This document shows positions 33,751-44,261 of a stretch of DNA of 64,000 nt, one piece after another. This stretch comes from Bettongia penicillata ogilbyi (lineage: Eukaryota > Chordata > Mammalia > Diprotodontia > Potoroidae). Below the pieces are notes generated by a model. It was not told where the DNA came from. It saw nothing but the letters and a program-made list of their open reading frames with translations, and did no database searches. The stretch covers positions 3,550,501-3,614,500 of the forward strand of contig JAJHZJ010000009.1 of the NCBI GenBank assembly GCA_023548195.1, written 5' to 3'. Numbering within the stretch: the first letter of the stretch is position 1; the number at the start of each line of letters is the position of its first letter. Position numbers and translations under genes: made by a program.

Positions 33751-34795
33751 CTTTCAAACACAAGAATGAGAAGAAGCATGAAAAAGTAAACAGCAAAGAG
33801 AAGTCGTAAGGGACTTACCATGAGTGAACTGTTTACATTCCTACATGGAAAGACAATATTTGTAACTCTTAAAACTTTTCAGTATCTGGGTAGTTGGTGG
33901 GACCACACATACACATGTACACGCATGCACACACATACACACATGCACACACATACAGAGATAGAGAGCACAGATTGAACTGAATAGGATGGGACCATAC
34001 CTTAAAAGAAACTAAGGTAAATGGTGAGAGAGAAATGTAGGGGGAGGGAAAGGAAAGGGGGTAACTATATGTCATTTAAGAGGCAGGTAGTTTTTCTTAG
34101 TGGAGGGAAAAAGAGGAGAGCTGAGAAAAAAAAAACAAAAACAAAAACAAGAAGTTTACCCTCATCACATTTGACTAAACTAAGGAGTAAAATGCACACT
34201 CATTTTGGTATGAAAACCTATCTTATAGTATAAGAAAGTGGGGGAGAAAGAGATATTGCAAGGGGGGGGATGATGGAAGGGAGGGCAAAGGGAGGAAGGA
34301 GCAATTTGAAGTCAACACTTGGGGAGGGACAGGATCAAAAGACAGAAGAGAAACAATGAGGGGCAGGTTAGGAGGGATGGTAATCCAGTTAGTCTTACAC
34401 AACACGACTATCAGGGAGGTCATTGGCAAAACTACACAGGTAGGGCCTATATTGAATTGCCTGCCATCCCAAAGGGAATGGGTGGGGAGGGAGGGATGGG
34501 GAGAATTTGGAACTCAAAGTTTTAGGAACAACTGTTTAGTATTGTTGTTGCAACTAGGAAAGAAGACATACAGTTAATGAGGAATAGAAAGTCATCTGGC
34601 CCTACAGGAGAAAAGAGAAGATGGAGACAAGAGAAGGGAGAGAAGACAGAAGAGAGGGCAGATTGGAGATAGGGAAAATTAGATTGCTTGGAGTATTGGG
34701 GTGGGGGGAGGGGATAAAAGGGGAGAAAATTTGGAACCCAAAAATATGTGAAAATGAATGTAAAAAAATTTAAATAAATAAATTAATTAAAAAAA
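33751..34795 (+). other. HAL1-C 3' region, purine-rich, with A tail
   Basis: About 1 kb untranslated. The plus strand is strongly purine-biased with G-runs ('ggggggatgatggaaggg' near 34263, 'gtggggggagggga' near 34702). Contains a CA-rich tract at 33896-33957 not seen in copies A and B. Terminal 'taaataaataaattaatt' and A-run. Confidence 0.85.
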
Positions 34796-34809
34796 AAAAC
34801 AATACTGCT
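34796..34809 (+). repeat. Target-site duplication, right copy, HAL1-C
   Basis: Same 14 bases as 31802-31815. Confidence 0.95.
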
Positions 34810-36180
34810 AATTTAAAAATAGGAAAACTGATAAGCGAGCAGGTTAGGTACAGCAGACCCTGAAGCAAACAAATATAGTAATATACTGTTCAATAAACCC
34901 AAAGACACCCCCCCTACAAAAAAAAAGGACTTATTCTTCAACAAAAATTACTAAGAAAATTGGAAAGCAATCTGACAAACATAGGGTTTAGAGAAGACTA
35001 ACAGTGACTAACATATACCACAGTAATCTACGAATGGATTCAAAATCTCAATATAAAATCATATCATATCACACATCATAAAATAATCAACTATGGAGAA
35101 AGGAAGAGTTCTTGGTCAAGTAAAAGGTAGAAATGATTATAAGAGATGAGGCAGACAAATTTGATTCCATAAAATTCATAAGTTTTTTAACGCAAAAAAA
35201 TTCAATTCAATTAAAAATTAGAAGGGAAATGGTTAACTAGGGGAAATCCTTTGTGGTAAATTTCTCTGATGAACATCTGACATCCAAGATATATAGGAAA
35301 CTCATTCAAAGCTAAAAAAACAAGAGGCATTCCATAATGGATAAATACTGACCATTTGATATAAAAAGGAAGTTTTTAAAGGAAGAAATTCAAGCTATCG
35401 TTAACATATGGAAAAAGGCTCCAAATAATTAATAAAAAGAGAATGACAAATTAAAACAACTCCAAGGTCCTATTTCATATTGGCAAAGAAGACCAAAAAA
35501 AAGGAAAATTACAATTTTAGGGAGAAAGCGAAAGGAATACTAGAGGGAAAGACATACTATTGCAGTATTGGTGGAGTTGTGATGCAATCCATCTATTCCA
35601 AAAGGTAATTTGGAACTATATCCCCCAAATCATTAAACTTTGGGCCTAAACTTTGACATCCCTTCTGAGCATTTACCACAAAGAGAGAAAAGACCAAGGG
35701 AAAGGAATCATATATACAAAAATATTAATAGTGTTATTTCTTGTGGTAGCAAAGAATCAGAAATTAAGAGTGTAGTCATCCATTGGAGAATGACTGAACA
35801 ATGACTGAAGCTTATGAATGCAACAGAATATTATTGCACTGGAAGAAAAGATCAAAGGGATGAATTTAGGGAAACTTGAATGGAACTTTAGGAAATGATG
35901 CAGAAAAACAATTTATTCAGCGACTATAACATTGGAAAGAAAAATAATTTTGAAAGACTTAAAATTTGTGATCAATACAGTGATCAAACATATTTCCAAA
36001 GAACCAATGAGGAAGCACATTTCCCGTCTTCTGATAAAGAGACAAAGGACAAGCTCTGCAGAATGAGACGTACCTTTTGGGACATGGTTAATGTGTGGGT
36101 TTGCTTTACCTAAGCTCATTTGTTGCAAATGAATTTTTTTTAATTATTTTAAAGAGGGAAGGTAGTGTTAATGATAATTT

Positions 36181-36494
36181 AAAAGAAAGAAAAGGAAGGA
36201 ATATCAGTGAAAATCTTTTTCTATGCACAGAAGAAAGCAGAAGGAGGTTCAGAGAAGAACAGACAAAAGCGATACTTTAAAACTGACATATTGAATTTCT
36301 TAGATATTTTTAAGAAACAAGCCATGCAGAATGCAAATCCAGTTTCATATAAATACTCTTTTCTATTCTTTGTTTATGAAAATGCTTGGTTTTTGGGGGG
36401 TGTTTGTCAAGTTCAGAATAACAAAAAGAAATAAAATTTCCTCAAAACTTTAGTTTCATTTGCATTTATCCTTGGGTTAATTTTGTTTCCTAGA
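36181..36494. other. Unassigned interval
   Basis: AT-rich, no recognised feature; may include the last part of the old L1. Confidence 0.4.
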
Positions 36495-36660
36495 ACCACA
36501 CAATTAGATCTGGAAAGGATTTTTGAGATGATAGTATCCAATCCCCTTATTTTACAAATGAAGAAAGTGAGATCCAAAGAAGTTAAGTGACATATTCAGG
36601 GTAACACAGCTAATAAGTATCTGAAAAGTAGTTTAGAGTCTTATTCAGTAGAGCTGGATA
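36495..36660 (+). mobile_element. MIR/THER1-like CORE-SINE
   Basis: 'agatctggaaaggatttttg', 'ccttattttacaaatgaaga', 'gaagttaagtgacatattca' and 'acacagctaataagtatctg' in family order. Confidence 0.75.
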
Positions 36661-38024
36661 TTCCTCTGAAGAGATACTTTCATAATTTAAAATGAAGAAT
36701 GGAAAGTGTTAACCAAGAAAATAAAGGAAGGAACGTAATTCCTTACTTCACTCAGTTGTTTTGAGAAACTAAATAGAAAATATATACAATGTCCTGAAAA
36801 CTGTTATATAAAGCTGTATTGTCATATTACTATTTTTATTGAAAACACTTCACAGATTAGCTGCTTCAATTGCTTTCAATAGCCAGTGAATACCACCCTT
36901 TGAGCACCACTAGGGCCAAATTGTCCATGCTCTCGCTTTAACTAAAAAGCTCACAAGCCGTCCTTGGTTTTGTTGTGGAGAGGCAAAAAAATAGAAATTT
37001 AAGCTCTACTGATGGAAACAAAGATACTAAAATAATCATTCTTTGCAAGGAGACATGATATTGTAATGGAAAAAGTCCAGAGATGTTTTTCCTAAGCAAG
37101 CACAGAAAGGTAATAGAGTTGTTTTCTTAATGTGAATTATTTTAGAACTTTTGGGGGAAAAGGAAAAAGACTTATGTTTGTACTCAGGAATGCAGTTGGC
37201 TTATGCCTACCTGTTCATTTCCGCGAGGCCTGAATGTTATTGCAGGACTGCTTGAGCTACTCCTGCAATACTAATGCCTTACAGTTTCAAGTAGAACAGA
37301 ACCGCCCCTCCAGGCACATAGGAGCAAGGGTAAAGGTGCATCTCTGCCATCCTTGCACCATGTGCAAGGCCCACTCCTTCAGCTGGCTCCAACACTCCCA
37401 TGTTTCTCCCCTCTGCTTCTCCCGTCTTATGCCCAGGCTAAATGTAGTCGTTAAGGAGAGTAATGAGGATGGTCCACCCAAGTTAAGGTAAGTGTCTATG
37501 ACTTGTTTAGTCGAAAAGTTGGCACACATTCCCATTACCATTGAGACTTCATATGTAGCCTTATTAGCACCAAACTCCAACGTCTGTTGATTTAAATAGC
37601 ACATTTTTGGATTCATCTTGCACCCTCTGCTCAAGGATGATCACCCTTTGGGCCTAGTTGGTTCTTGGTTTGTAGATTCTCACCTCCAAAATGAATTTTC
37701 CCCTAGCTGCCAGAATTCATAATTGTGGCTCTGTTAGACAAGGGCTGTAGTCTCTATCACCAAACAGCAGATTTTTCTCAAAAATTACCTCTACTTCTTC
37801 CCCTGAAAAATAGTAAGATTTATGCTCAAATTTTGGACCTATGTGATGTGACTTAAGAGGCACCATAAAGTCCCCTAGCTGAAAATATTTCCTTTTGTCC
37901 CAAGATTAAGTTCTGCCTTTAGAGATTCATTTCTATAGGTTCAACATTGCCCTGTCTATACTCCTCTCTTAAAATGCAAATGCAACACATTAAGTCATTA
38001 ATATTTAAGAAAACAAGAACATTG
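36661..38024. other. Unassigned interval with an exon-like stretch
   Basis: No repeat recognised. 37282-37487 is open on the plus strand, preceded by 'tactaatgccttacag' and followed by a perfect donor AAG/GTAAGT (GTAAGT at 37488-37493). No known domain; see findings. Confidence 0.35.
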
Positions 38025-38265
38025 TTCAAAGCAGGGTCTCTGGGATGGTGAAGGGCCTCCAGGTCAAGTCATATGAGAGTCACTTAAAAGAATGATGATG
38101 TTTAGCCTATGGAAGAGAAGACTTGAAGGTAGCATGATAATCCAGATTAAGTATCTGAATGGTTTTCCTGAAGGAGAATTAGACTTTTTGTATATGACCC
38201 AAAGAACAATCAGTAGAAGCTGTAAAGAGGTGAGCTGAGAAATGAGGTAAGCATAATACTACCTG
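38025..38265 (+). mobile_element. CR1/L3-like LINE fragment, left part
   Basis: 'ctgggatggtgaagggcctc', 'atgtttagcctatggaagag', 'ggtagcatgataatccagat', 'aggagaattagactttttg'. The order continues in the block at 39085-39270, so one old element has been split. Confidence 0.65.
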
Positions 38266-39084
38266 AAGATAAAGTCCATTACACTTCCACATGTTCCCCC
38301 AGTATTCTGGGGTATCCAGGGGATTGGAGTGTCTCTGGACTGCTCCTGACTCAAATCTCAATTTTGTGTTCTCCCAATTTTAGGGGTCCTTAAAACCCCA
38401 GTTCCATTTAACTACTCAACAATCAGATTAGCTTTTATAAACGAAGGTATGTTTACTTCAGAGGTATAAAAGAAAAAACATACAAATATTCCCCCTAACA
38501 ACTAGGGATATAAGTTGTTCTCCCCTACACACCCTGTCCCTGGAGAGAAGGAGACTAAATCCACAGTTTAACTCAGTTTTTATTTAGTGTTTGTCCTATC
38601 AGATTCGAAGTCCAAAGCCACTTTGGATTTCTGTCTTAGAACTCTGACTTCCAAAGGCCTCCCTGCCATGCTAGTAACAATATTTGAAGTGGAATCCTAG
38701 ATCCAAGATCAGGGCTTAATTCCTCAGCTCCAGGACTTTGCACCTGAAGCTGAAAGGGACAGATGAAACAGAACAAAACCCTGAGTTCATTTCTCAGGGC
38801 CACAGGGTCTAAGAGTAAGGAGAATATGACCCTTTCTCTCTATCTAATTTAGTAAATTATTTCCATGCTATGAGTGAATGAGCCCTCCATCTCTGGATGC
38901 CACCTGAGAGAGACAGGCTTGTCCCCATCTGTAGTTTTAAGGACACAGTCAGTTCTAGGTCTGAAGCCAATGGAAAGAGATTGCCCCCAACCATGAGGTA
39001 GGCAAATATAGAATGCCTTCTCCTTGAATCTGGTCTCCCACATAAGTGCTGCCATCTTAGGGGATCTGGACATGTACCAAAACC
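38266..39084. other. About 0.8-kb insertion of unknown class in a CR1/L3 repeat
   Basis: Separates two consecutive parts of one repeat, so it is probably an inserted element. Contains 'ggtataaaagaaaaaac' (38463 on). Size would suit a solitary LTR, but no clear TG...CA ends or duplication could be fixed. Confidence 0.4.
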
Positions 39085-39270
39085 TCTTGAGTAGAGGTAT
39101 CCTAAAGCGAAATAGTCTGACATGGAAAGGAATGGGTTCTCCCTCATTAGAGATCTTAAAACAAAGGCTAGGGGATTGTTTGTGTAATATGTAGGAGAAG
39201 AACTCTTATTCAAACATTTATTGGACCAGATGGCCCCTGAAGACCCTCCCAAGTCTAAGATTCTGTGAGG
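39085..39270 (+). mobile_element. CR1/L3-like LINE fragment, right part
   Basis: 'gaatgggttctccctcatta', 'aaaacaaaggctaggggatt' and the end 'accagatggcccctgaagac' with 'ctaagattctgtgagg'. Confidence 0.65.
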
Positions 39271-39862
39271 TATGAAGTATGTAAATGAAATTTCATCCAC
39301 TTGACAATTTTGCCCCTTGTATGGATTGGCTTTGCATATCTCTATCACTTTCCAGAACAGAAAATCAAGGCTGTCCCTTCTGGTGCTTGCTATTGTGTGT
39401 GTGTGTATGTATGCACACGTGTGTATGTGTGCGTGTTGGTACACATGTGCTTTCCTCCCACCAACTCACCTGTGAAACTGAGATGGGACACGAAAAAAAT
39501 GAAGAGAAAACTCCCTCCAGTCATGAGTGACATCTGTTTTTTTCAGATTTTAGAGAATGAATTTTTCAACAGAGTAAATTCATCTCAATATTTTTTGAAA
39601 ACCCAAAAAGCTTTCTATAAAAGTCAAGAAGACCTTCTTGGCATAAGGGAGAGACAAGTAAGGCCCTGTTCCCTGAGTTTAACCTAGCAATTAATTTCTT
39701 TCTAATAAACACAGGAAACAATGTTGCAATAACCAAGACTTGGTGACAAGCCACCACTTTTAACTCTAACAATTCTATAACTTTTTCATCCTGAGAATAC
39801 ATATCACAAAGTAAAAGACTTAAGGCTTTAAACTTTCTCTAATTCTAATCCCCAAACAAAGC
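39271..39862. other. Unassigned interval with a (GT)-rich tract
   Basis: GT-rich run 39393-39437. Overlapping small frames on both strands (longest 39301-39687 plus and the 195-codon 38857-39444 minus frame) run through the GT tract and the neighbouring repeat and show no domain. Confidence 0.4.
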
Positions 39863-40090
39863 CAGAGCAGTTAGATGGCACAGTGGATAGAGAGTACAAA
39901 TCTAGCTTCAGACACTTACTAGCCATGTGACCCTGGGCTTAATGACCCTTAACTTAACCCTATTTGCCTCAGTTTCCTCATCTGTAAAATGAGCTAGAGT
40001 AGGAAATGGCAAACCACTCCAGCATCTTTGCCAAGAAAACCCCAAATGGGGTCACGGAGAGACAGACACATCTGAAACAACAACAAAACC
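39863..40090 (+). mobile_element. MAR1-like SINE
   Basis: 'gcagttagatggcacagtgg', 'cttcagacacttactagcca', 'gtttcctcatctgtaaaatg', 'gaaatggcaaaccactccag' and 'caagaaaaccccaaatgggg', ending 'ctgaaacaacaacaaaa'. Nearly complete; a few bases are missing in the middle. Confidence 0.88.
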
Positions 40091-40333
40091 AAGTCAGCCC
40101 AATTTATTTAACTGGATTATTCCTGAGGGAAAAAAGGAAGTCTAAGATTCCCAGACTCATAGAAATCCATTATTACAGAGCTGTCAGGGAAAAGCAAGGT
40201 TAAGAAAGAGAATAATCTAATAAGAACCCCTTCCGTTTAAAGTGCTCTCCTATGTGTCATGTAAATTGAGCTTTACAACAAGCCTGTGGACAGCATTAGC
40301 CAAGTATTAGTGTCCCCATTTAACTGGAGTCAA

Positions 40334-40568
40334 CAGGGGTGGAGGAAGGACCACATGGTGCAGTTTTGGAAGAGCTAACAGATGTGGCATGGGCCACATG
40401 TGGCCTTCTAGGTCCTTGGGTGTGGCCTTCTGACTGAGCCCAAGTTTTACAGAACAAATCCTTTGATTAAGGGGATTTGTTCTGTAAAGTTTGGATTCAG
40501 TCAAAGGGCCGCACTTGAGGACCTAGAGGGCCACATGTGGCCTCAAGGCCACAGGTTCCCCATCCCTG
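40334..40568 (+). mobile_element. Foldback (palindromic) hAT-like MITE
   Basis: Short non-autonomous DNA transposon built as one long inverted repeat. Ends 'caggggtgg' and 'ccatccctg' are inverted; arms pair over about 85 bases each: 'ggccacatgtggccttctag' (40389 on) with 'ctagagggccacatgtggcc' (40523-40542), and 'acagaacaaatcc' with 'ggatttgttctgt' around a centre near 40467. The left arm has about 40 extra bases near 40343-40382. CAGGG-type ends suit the hAT superfamily. An 8-bp duplication is expected, but 40326-40333 and 40569-40576 do not match. No coding sequence. Confidence 0.75.
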
Positions 40569-41599
40569 AACTTTCAATCGTATCCCTCCACACAAAGTCA
40601 AAGCAAGCTCTGGTCACCCTGCCCTTGAGTAGTCGTAACTACATCTCTGGTGCACTGTTTTGTGATACTTGCCTAAGGTACATTTTGTATTGCTTGTGTT
40701 AGATGCCGGAATGACTAGTCACATTTTTGATAGTCAAAGGTACACCATCCGTTGGTGCTAGAACCTGTATAGAGTTCATTTCTGGATGCCTCAGTCCTTG
40801 TGAACTTGATCATCTGAAATGGCAACCACTTGTTAGTGCCCACAGATTTTAACACAGGGATTCAGAAGAGTACATATAGAGATGCACAGAGACCGTGGTT
40901 AGATTCACATTTGAAATAAGAGCAATAATTCCAAGCAGTCTTACTTTCTGTCTGTTTTCCAGTCCAGAGGATTACAATACGGGGGCAACTCTGGGCATTG
41001 CACAGAGCTATCAACAATGCCACAGTATTGCCCAGGTTATTAGTACAATCTGTAACAATATTATGATTTATTGATGGCTTTAATTCCCCACTGATCTGGC
41101 ATGGAAATAATCAGATGAATAATGATGTTATGATGATGGATGCTTTCTAAGTTGGCATCCATAGAATTAAAATTATACATTTGGATTCTACCTGGAGTGA
41201 AGCTGGGTAATAAATGTGTCTACAGAAGGTCAGGCCTGATCAGCTCCTTTGGCAGGAAGTCACTTCTCTCCAAGGACATAGAGAGAGGTTTGAGAGTTAA
41301 TAGACCTGGCATTGTCTTCATCCTGGGCATGGGCAATGAAATAAGAGGTGAGGGGCTAGTGACTCCAAGCAGAAGTACCCAGAAAGAAAAGCTACATTTA
41401 GGTTTCTATTTTCTCAGGCTCTGAATCCTATGTTTTCTCCTCTAGTGCAACCCCAATGTAAATTATTTGCCAAAATACTACTCCTCCTTGCCTAATGGAT
41501 GAGATAGCCTCAGACTTACTCTTCCTAGTTTTGTGTCTAATTTGCTTAATGGGTGTCTAAGACTATTCAAGTCGTACTGACCAGACAGTCTTCTATGAG
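40569..41599. other. Unassigned intergenic interval
   Basis: No repeat or gene recognised; the 94-codon frame at 41140-41424 has no domain. Confidence 0.4.
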
Positions 41600-41855
41600 G
41601 TAGCAAGGTAGCACAGTGGATAGCGTACTGGGCGTAGAGTTAGGAAGACCTGAGTTCAAATCTAGTCTCAGATACTTGCCAGTTTTGTGACCCTGGGCAA
41701 GTCCCTTAACCTCGATTTTCCTTAGTTTCCTCAAATATAAAATGGAGATAATAATAGCATCTCCCTCTCAGAGCTGCTGTGAGAATCAAATGAAATAACA
41801 TTTGTAACATGCTTAGCATGGTGCCTGGTGCATAGTAGGTCTGTGATTGTTACTG
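41600..41855 (+). mobile_element. MAR1/MIR-type CORE-SINE
   Basis: 'ggtagcacagtggatagcgt', 'ggaagacctgagttcaaatc', 'gtgaccctgggcaagtccct', then a MIR-type 3' half 'gagaatcaaatgaaataaca' and L2-like end 'tggtgcctggtgcatagtag'. Confidence 0.85.
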
Positions 41856-42443
41856 CTGTTTATATAGAGATGAGGGAAGCTGTGTCCAGGGAACCTATAT
41901 TCTACTGTCTCCTTGTTGCATGTATATGCTGTGTTAGGGTAAAATGTGCCTATTGGAAATGCTCAGTGACTTCAAGGACTTCATTTCATCCCAAAATTTT
42001 ACCTAAGCTAAGAGAACACTGGTATTAGAGTTTTGCCCTTAGTCAGGTGAGGGCAGTAGATTGATGGGGGCTCATGAGACATAGCATTGGAAGTCTACCC
42101 CCTCCCGCCCCTCAGGGTTTAATAGACTAGCATTGTAGATATACTAGCTGCCCTCCGGGGACCCAGACTTCTTATGTGGGTCAGGGTTGGCTCTGGGACT
42201 GCTATTCACATTTGTGTTTAATTTAAATATGTTTGGGGGAAGTTGCTCTGGACACCGAGGCTGTCTTCCACTTAGTCCTTTGTCATCATCCTTTTTAAAA
42301 GTCAAGCATCCTATTTGTTTTCCACCTTTGATAAGGTGCCCAGTGCCCAGCTCAGGAGTGTTCTTCCTCAAAGCAAAGAAAGAATTATGAATCTTTCAAT
42401 TTGTACTGACTATTTTCATTACAAAATAAAAAAGATTTAATGG
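41856..42443. other. Unassigned interval
   Basis: No feature recognised. Confidence 0.4.
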
Positions 42444-42514
42444 GAAAGAAGGAAGGAAGGAAGGAAGGAAGGAAGGAAGGAAGGAAGGAAGGAGAGAGAG
42501 AGAGAGAGAGAGAG

Positions 42515-42568
<54 letters not shown>

Positions 42569-42582
42569 AAGAAAGAAAGAAG

Positions 42583-42661
<79 letters not shown>

Positions 42662-42664
42662 AAA
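42444..42664 (+). repeat. Compound polypurine microsatellite (GAAG)n-(GA)n-(GAAA)n
   Basis: About 220 bases with no pyrimidine on the plus strand: GAAG units, then GA with GAAA islands, then a long GAAA array. The open frames here are artefacts of the repeat. Confidence 0.98.
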
Positions 42665-42830
42665 CACCAAGTCTGAGAGATTCGGACTCCAATTTATTGG
42701 AACTTTTTATATCCCAAATGACCAGGAAGCTGCATCAGGGAAGCCAGGACCAATCTGGTTCCAGAGGGTAACTTTGTCTTCTTTTAGGGAAAGTGACCCA
42801 GTGTGGTGAGTGAGAGAAAATAAAGTGAGT
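42665..42830 (-). other. Possible LTR fragment next to the polypurine tract
   Basis: Read on the minus strand: 'gatataaaaagttcc' (TATA-like), then 'aataaattggagtccg' with an AATAAA signal, then 'cagacttggtgtttt'. This order and spacing suit the promoter, R and U5 parts of an LTR. No full ends, duplication or internal genes seen, so this is only a suggestion. Confidence 0.3.
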
Positions 42831-43489
42831 CAAGGAAAATATCAGTCCTATTACACCCCATTGGTTATCACTTGGTATTTAATTATAATGATTTATTTAA
42901 TAATATTTATAATAATTGTATATTATATAATAATCATAATTATTAAACAACTGGCATCTTTGCCACACATGAGCTCAAGTCCTCAAAGTCCTCAAAGCTT
43001 GAGCCCACTTTTCCCTTGGCTCTTAAAATGTTCGTTGACTTACTGACTCTCCTTTTTGGATCCTGTCACCCTTATTCTTTTCTGAAGGTAACATGAAAAT
43101 AATCTATTTCCAGCTACATGCCTACCACCTCTCTGTTTTCAAGTCTAGAGATTTTAAGAACAGATTGGCATGTTTACTTGTACATAATTTACTTTATGCC
43201 CCCCTTCCTGGCTACTTATAAACCATACTTACTGAGGTTGCTAAAGAGACCCAAGGAATCTGCACTCTCACATTCACAGTGTGGTTCATGCTCAAGGCAA
43301 TCAACCTCAGCTTACTCTTCTCAGATGGCACATGCATGGTACCAGTATGAAAGCTGCATAGTACATCATGGAGAGAACGCTGTTATTTGTGAGTAGGTTA
43401 TTTCCTTGAGAAAATAAAATATTTTTAAAAATTTTCCTTTTTTCTCTCAAAAGTGGGAAAGGGTTGGGGGAAGAAATGTAAATGACTAT
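42831..43489. other. Unassigned interval
   Basis: AT-rich palindromic patch at 42883-42945 (ataataa/ttattat words). Otherwise nothing recognised. Confidence 0.4.
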
Positions 43490-43775
43490 GTCAGTCAGGC
43501 AATAAATATTTATTAAGCATCTACTATGCTAAGCACTGGGGATACAGATGCCAAAACGACAGTCCCTGCCCTCAAGAAGCTTACAAATCACCCAAAAGAC
43601 AACTCACAAAAAGAAGCTGAAAGAGGGGAAGTGGAAAAGGGAAAGTACTCAGCTTAGGGGCATGATGACATCCAAAGGATGCAGCCAGGTTGGAAATGAA
43701 GAGATGGCTGGTATAGGTGTCCTCCTTGCATGGAATTTGAGGGATGAGCTCTCTGTTTCACCTTCCATTCAGAGG
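43490..43775 (-). repeat. L2-tailed interspersed repeat, copy 1
   Basis: Begins with the antisense L2-type tail 'aatatttattaagcatctac' and 'agtccctgccctcaagaagc', then a body shared in order with 45630-45935 ('aagaagctgaaag', 'gatggctggtataggtgtcc'). The body is not the L2 reverse-transcriptase region, so this may be a SINE or L2 subfamily with its own body. Confidence 0.6.
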
Positions 43776-44261
43776 AGATCCAGGAGCAGAGTATACTAAT
43801 GAGATATGAGTACCAAGGTTGAAATGATCTTATAGAATAATTACTTTTCTCAGGATGCCATCAAGAAGACCAAAGGAGTGTGGCTGGATAGAAAATGAAT
43901 TGGCACTGCCTTAATTTGTTTGGATTTGCAAGAGATACCTTCTCCAGGTGGGTTATTTTCTTCTTTGTAATGCCTTCCAATCCCAGTAGCTGACCCTGGG
44001 TGGTGTATGGTGCTAGTTTAGAATAACATGACCATGGAAGTTTCCCTGTCTGCATAGATGTTTGGGAAATGAATTAGCCTGTGTATTGCTATTTTAAAAA
44101 TTAAAAATAATGCTTCTGGGTGAAATCTTCAATGAATCTGTGATCTCTTTGATATAGGTATTTCCTCCACTAATGTGGATCTTGATTTGTCCACCTTCTT
44201 CTCATTCTAAGCTAATACTATCCATGTCCTTCCACAGATCTTCCACAGAGTATTTAAAACA
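43776..44261. other. Unassigned interval
   Basis: No feature recognised. Confidence 0.4.

Larger units (their letters stand above)
31816..34795 (+). mobile_element. HAL1 (half-L1) retrotransposon, copy C, full length, young
   Basis: Complete element of about 2980 bases with exact 14-bp target-site duplications and an A-rich 3' end ('aaataaataaattaatt' then A-run). Order: CpG-rich 5' region (31816-32663), ORF1 (32716-33750), purine-rich 3' region (33751-34790). There is no ORF2, which defines HAL1. It sits in the same orientation inside an old L1 ORF2, whose reading resumes on the far side. Intact ORF1, exact flanks and many surviving CpGs all indicate a recent insertion relative to copies A and B. 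Mobilisation needs reverse transcriptase supplied in trans by an L1. Confidence 0.95.
30060..35700 (+). pseudogene. L1 ORF2 relic (endonuclease/reverse transcriptase), interrupted
   Basis: Remains of the L1 ORF2 polyprotein across both halves of the host L1. The piece 31706-31801 (MSRISREIIFKSGKKWGLE then VPNFKLYYK) is the conserved segment after the reverse-transcriptase palm, and 34810-35060 carries on in register once HAL1-C is set aside. A GGAT tetranucleotide expansion (30378-30446) lies inside the coding relic. No YADD box could be read with confidence. Confidence 0.7.
29290..36180 (+). mobile_element. Old L1 element, split by HAL1 copy C
   Basis: Badly decayed plus-strand L1. 29290-29580 may be its 5' region, 29640-29900 a coiled-coil ORF1 remnant, and 30060-31801 plus 34810-35700 ORF2. 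Recognisable ORF2 pieces are '[16 protein letters not shown]' (30298 on), 'LEVPNFKLYYK' (31757 on) just before the insertion, and 'NILFNKPKD' (34881 on) just after it. The 3' UTR runs to roughly 36180. Many stops and frameshifts; inactive. The boundaries are uncertain. Confidence 0.75.

Noticed and set aside
33896..33960. CA-rich stretch considered as a CRISPR-like or satellite array
   Set aside because: Simple imperfect CA/TACA microsatellite inside the HAL1 3' region. No direct-repeat and spacer structure anywhere in the window.
38857..39444. 195-codon minus-strand frame
   Set aside because: Runs through a CA-rich tract, a CR1/L3 repeat end and the unknown insertion; composite of unrelated repeats, no domain.
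42437..42692. Open frames of 77-98 codons rich in Ser/Leu/Phe or Lys/Glu/Arg
   Set aside because: They are translations of the polypurine/polypyrimidine microsatellite.
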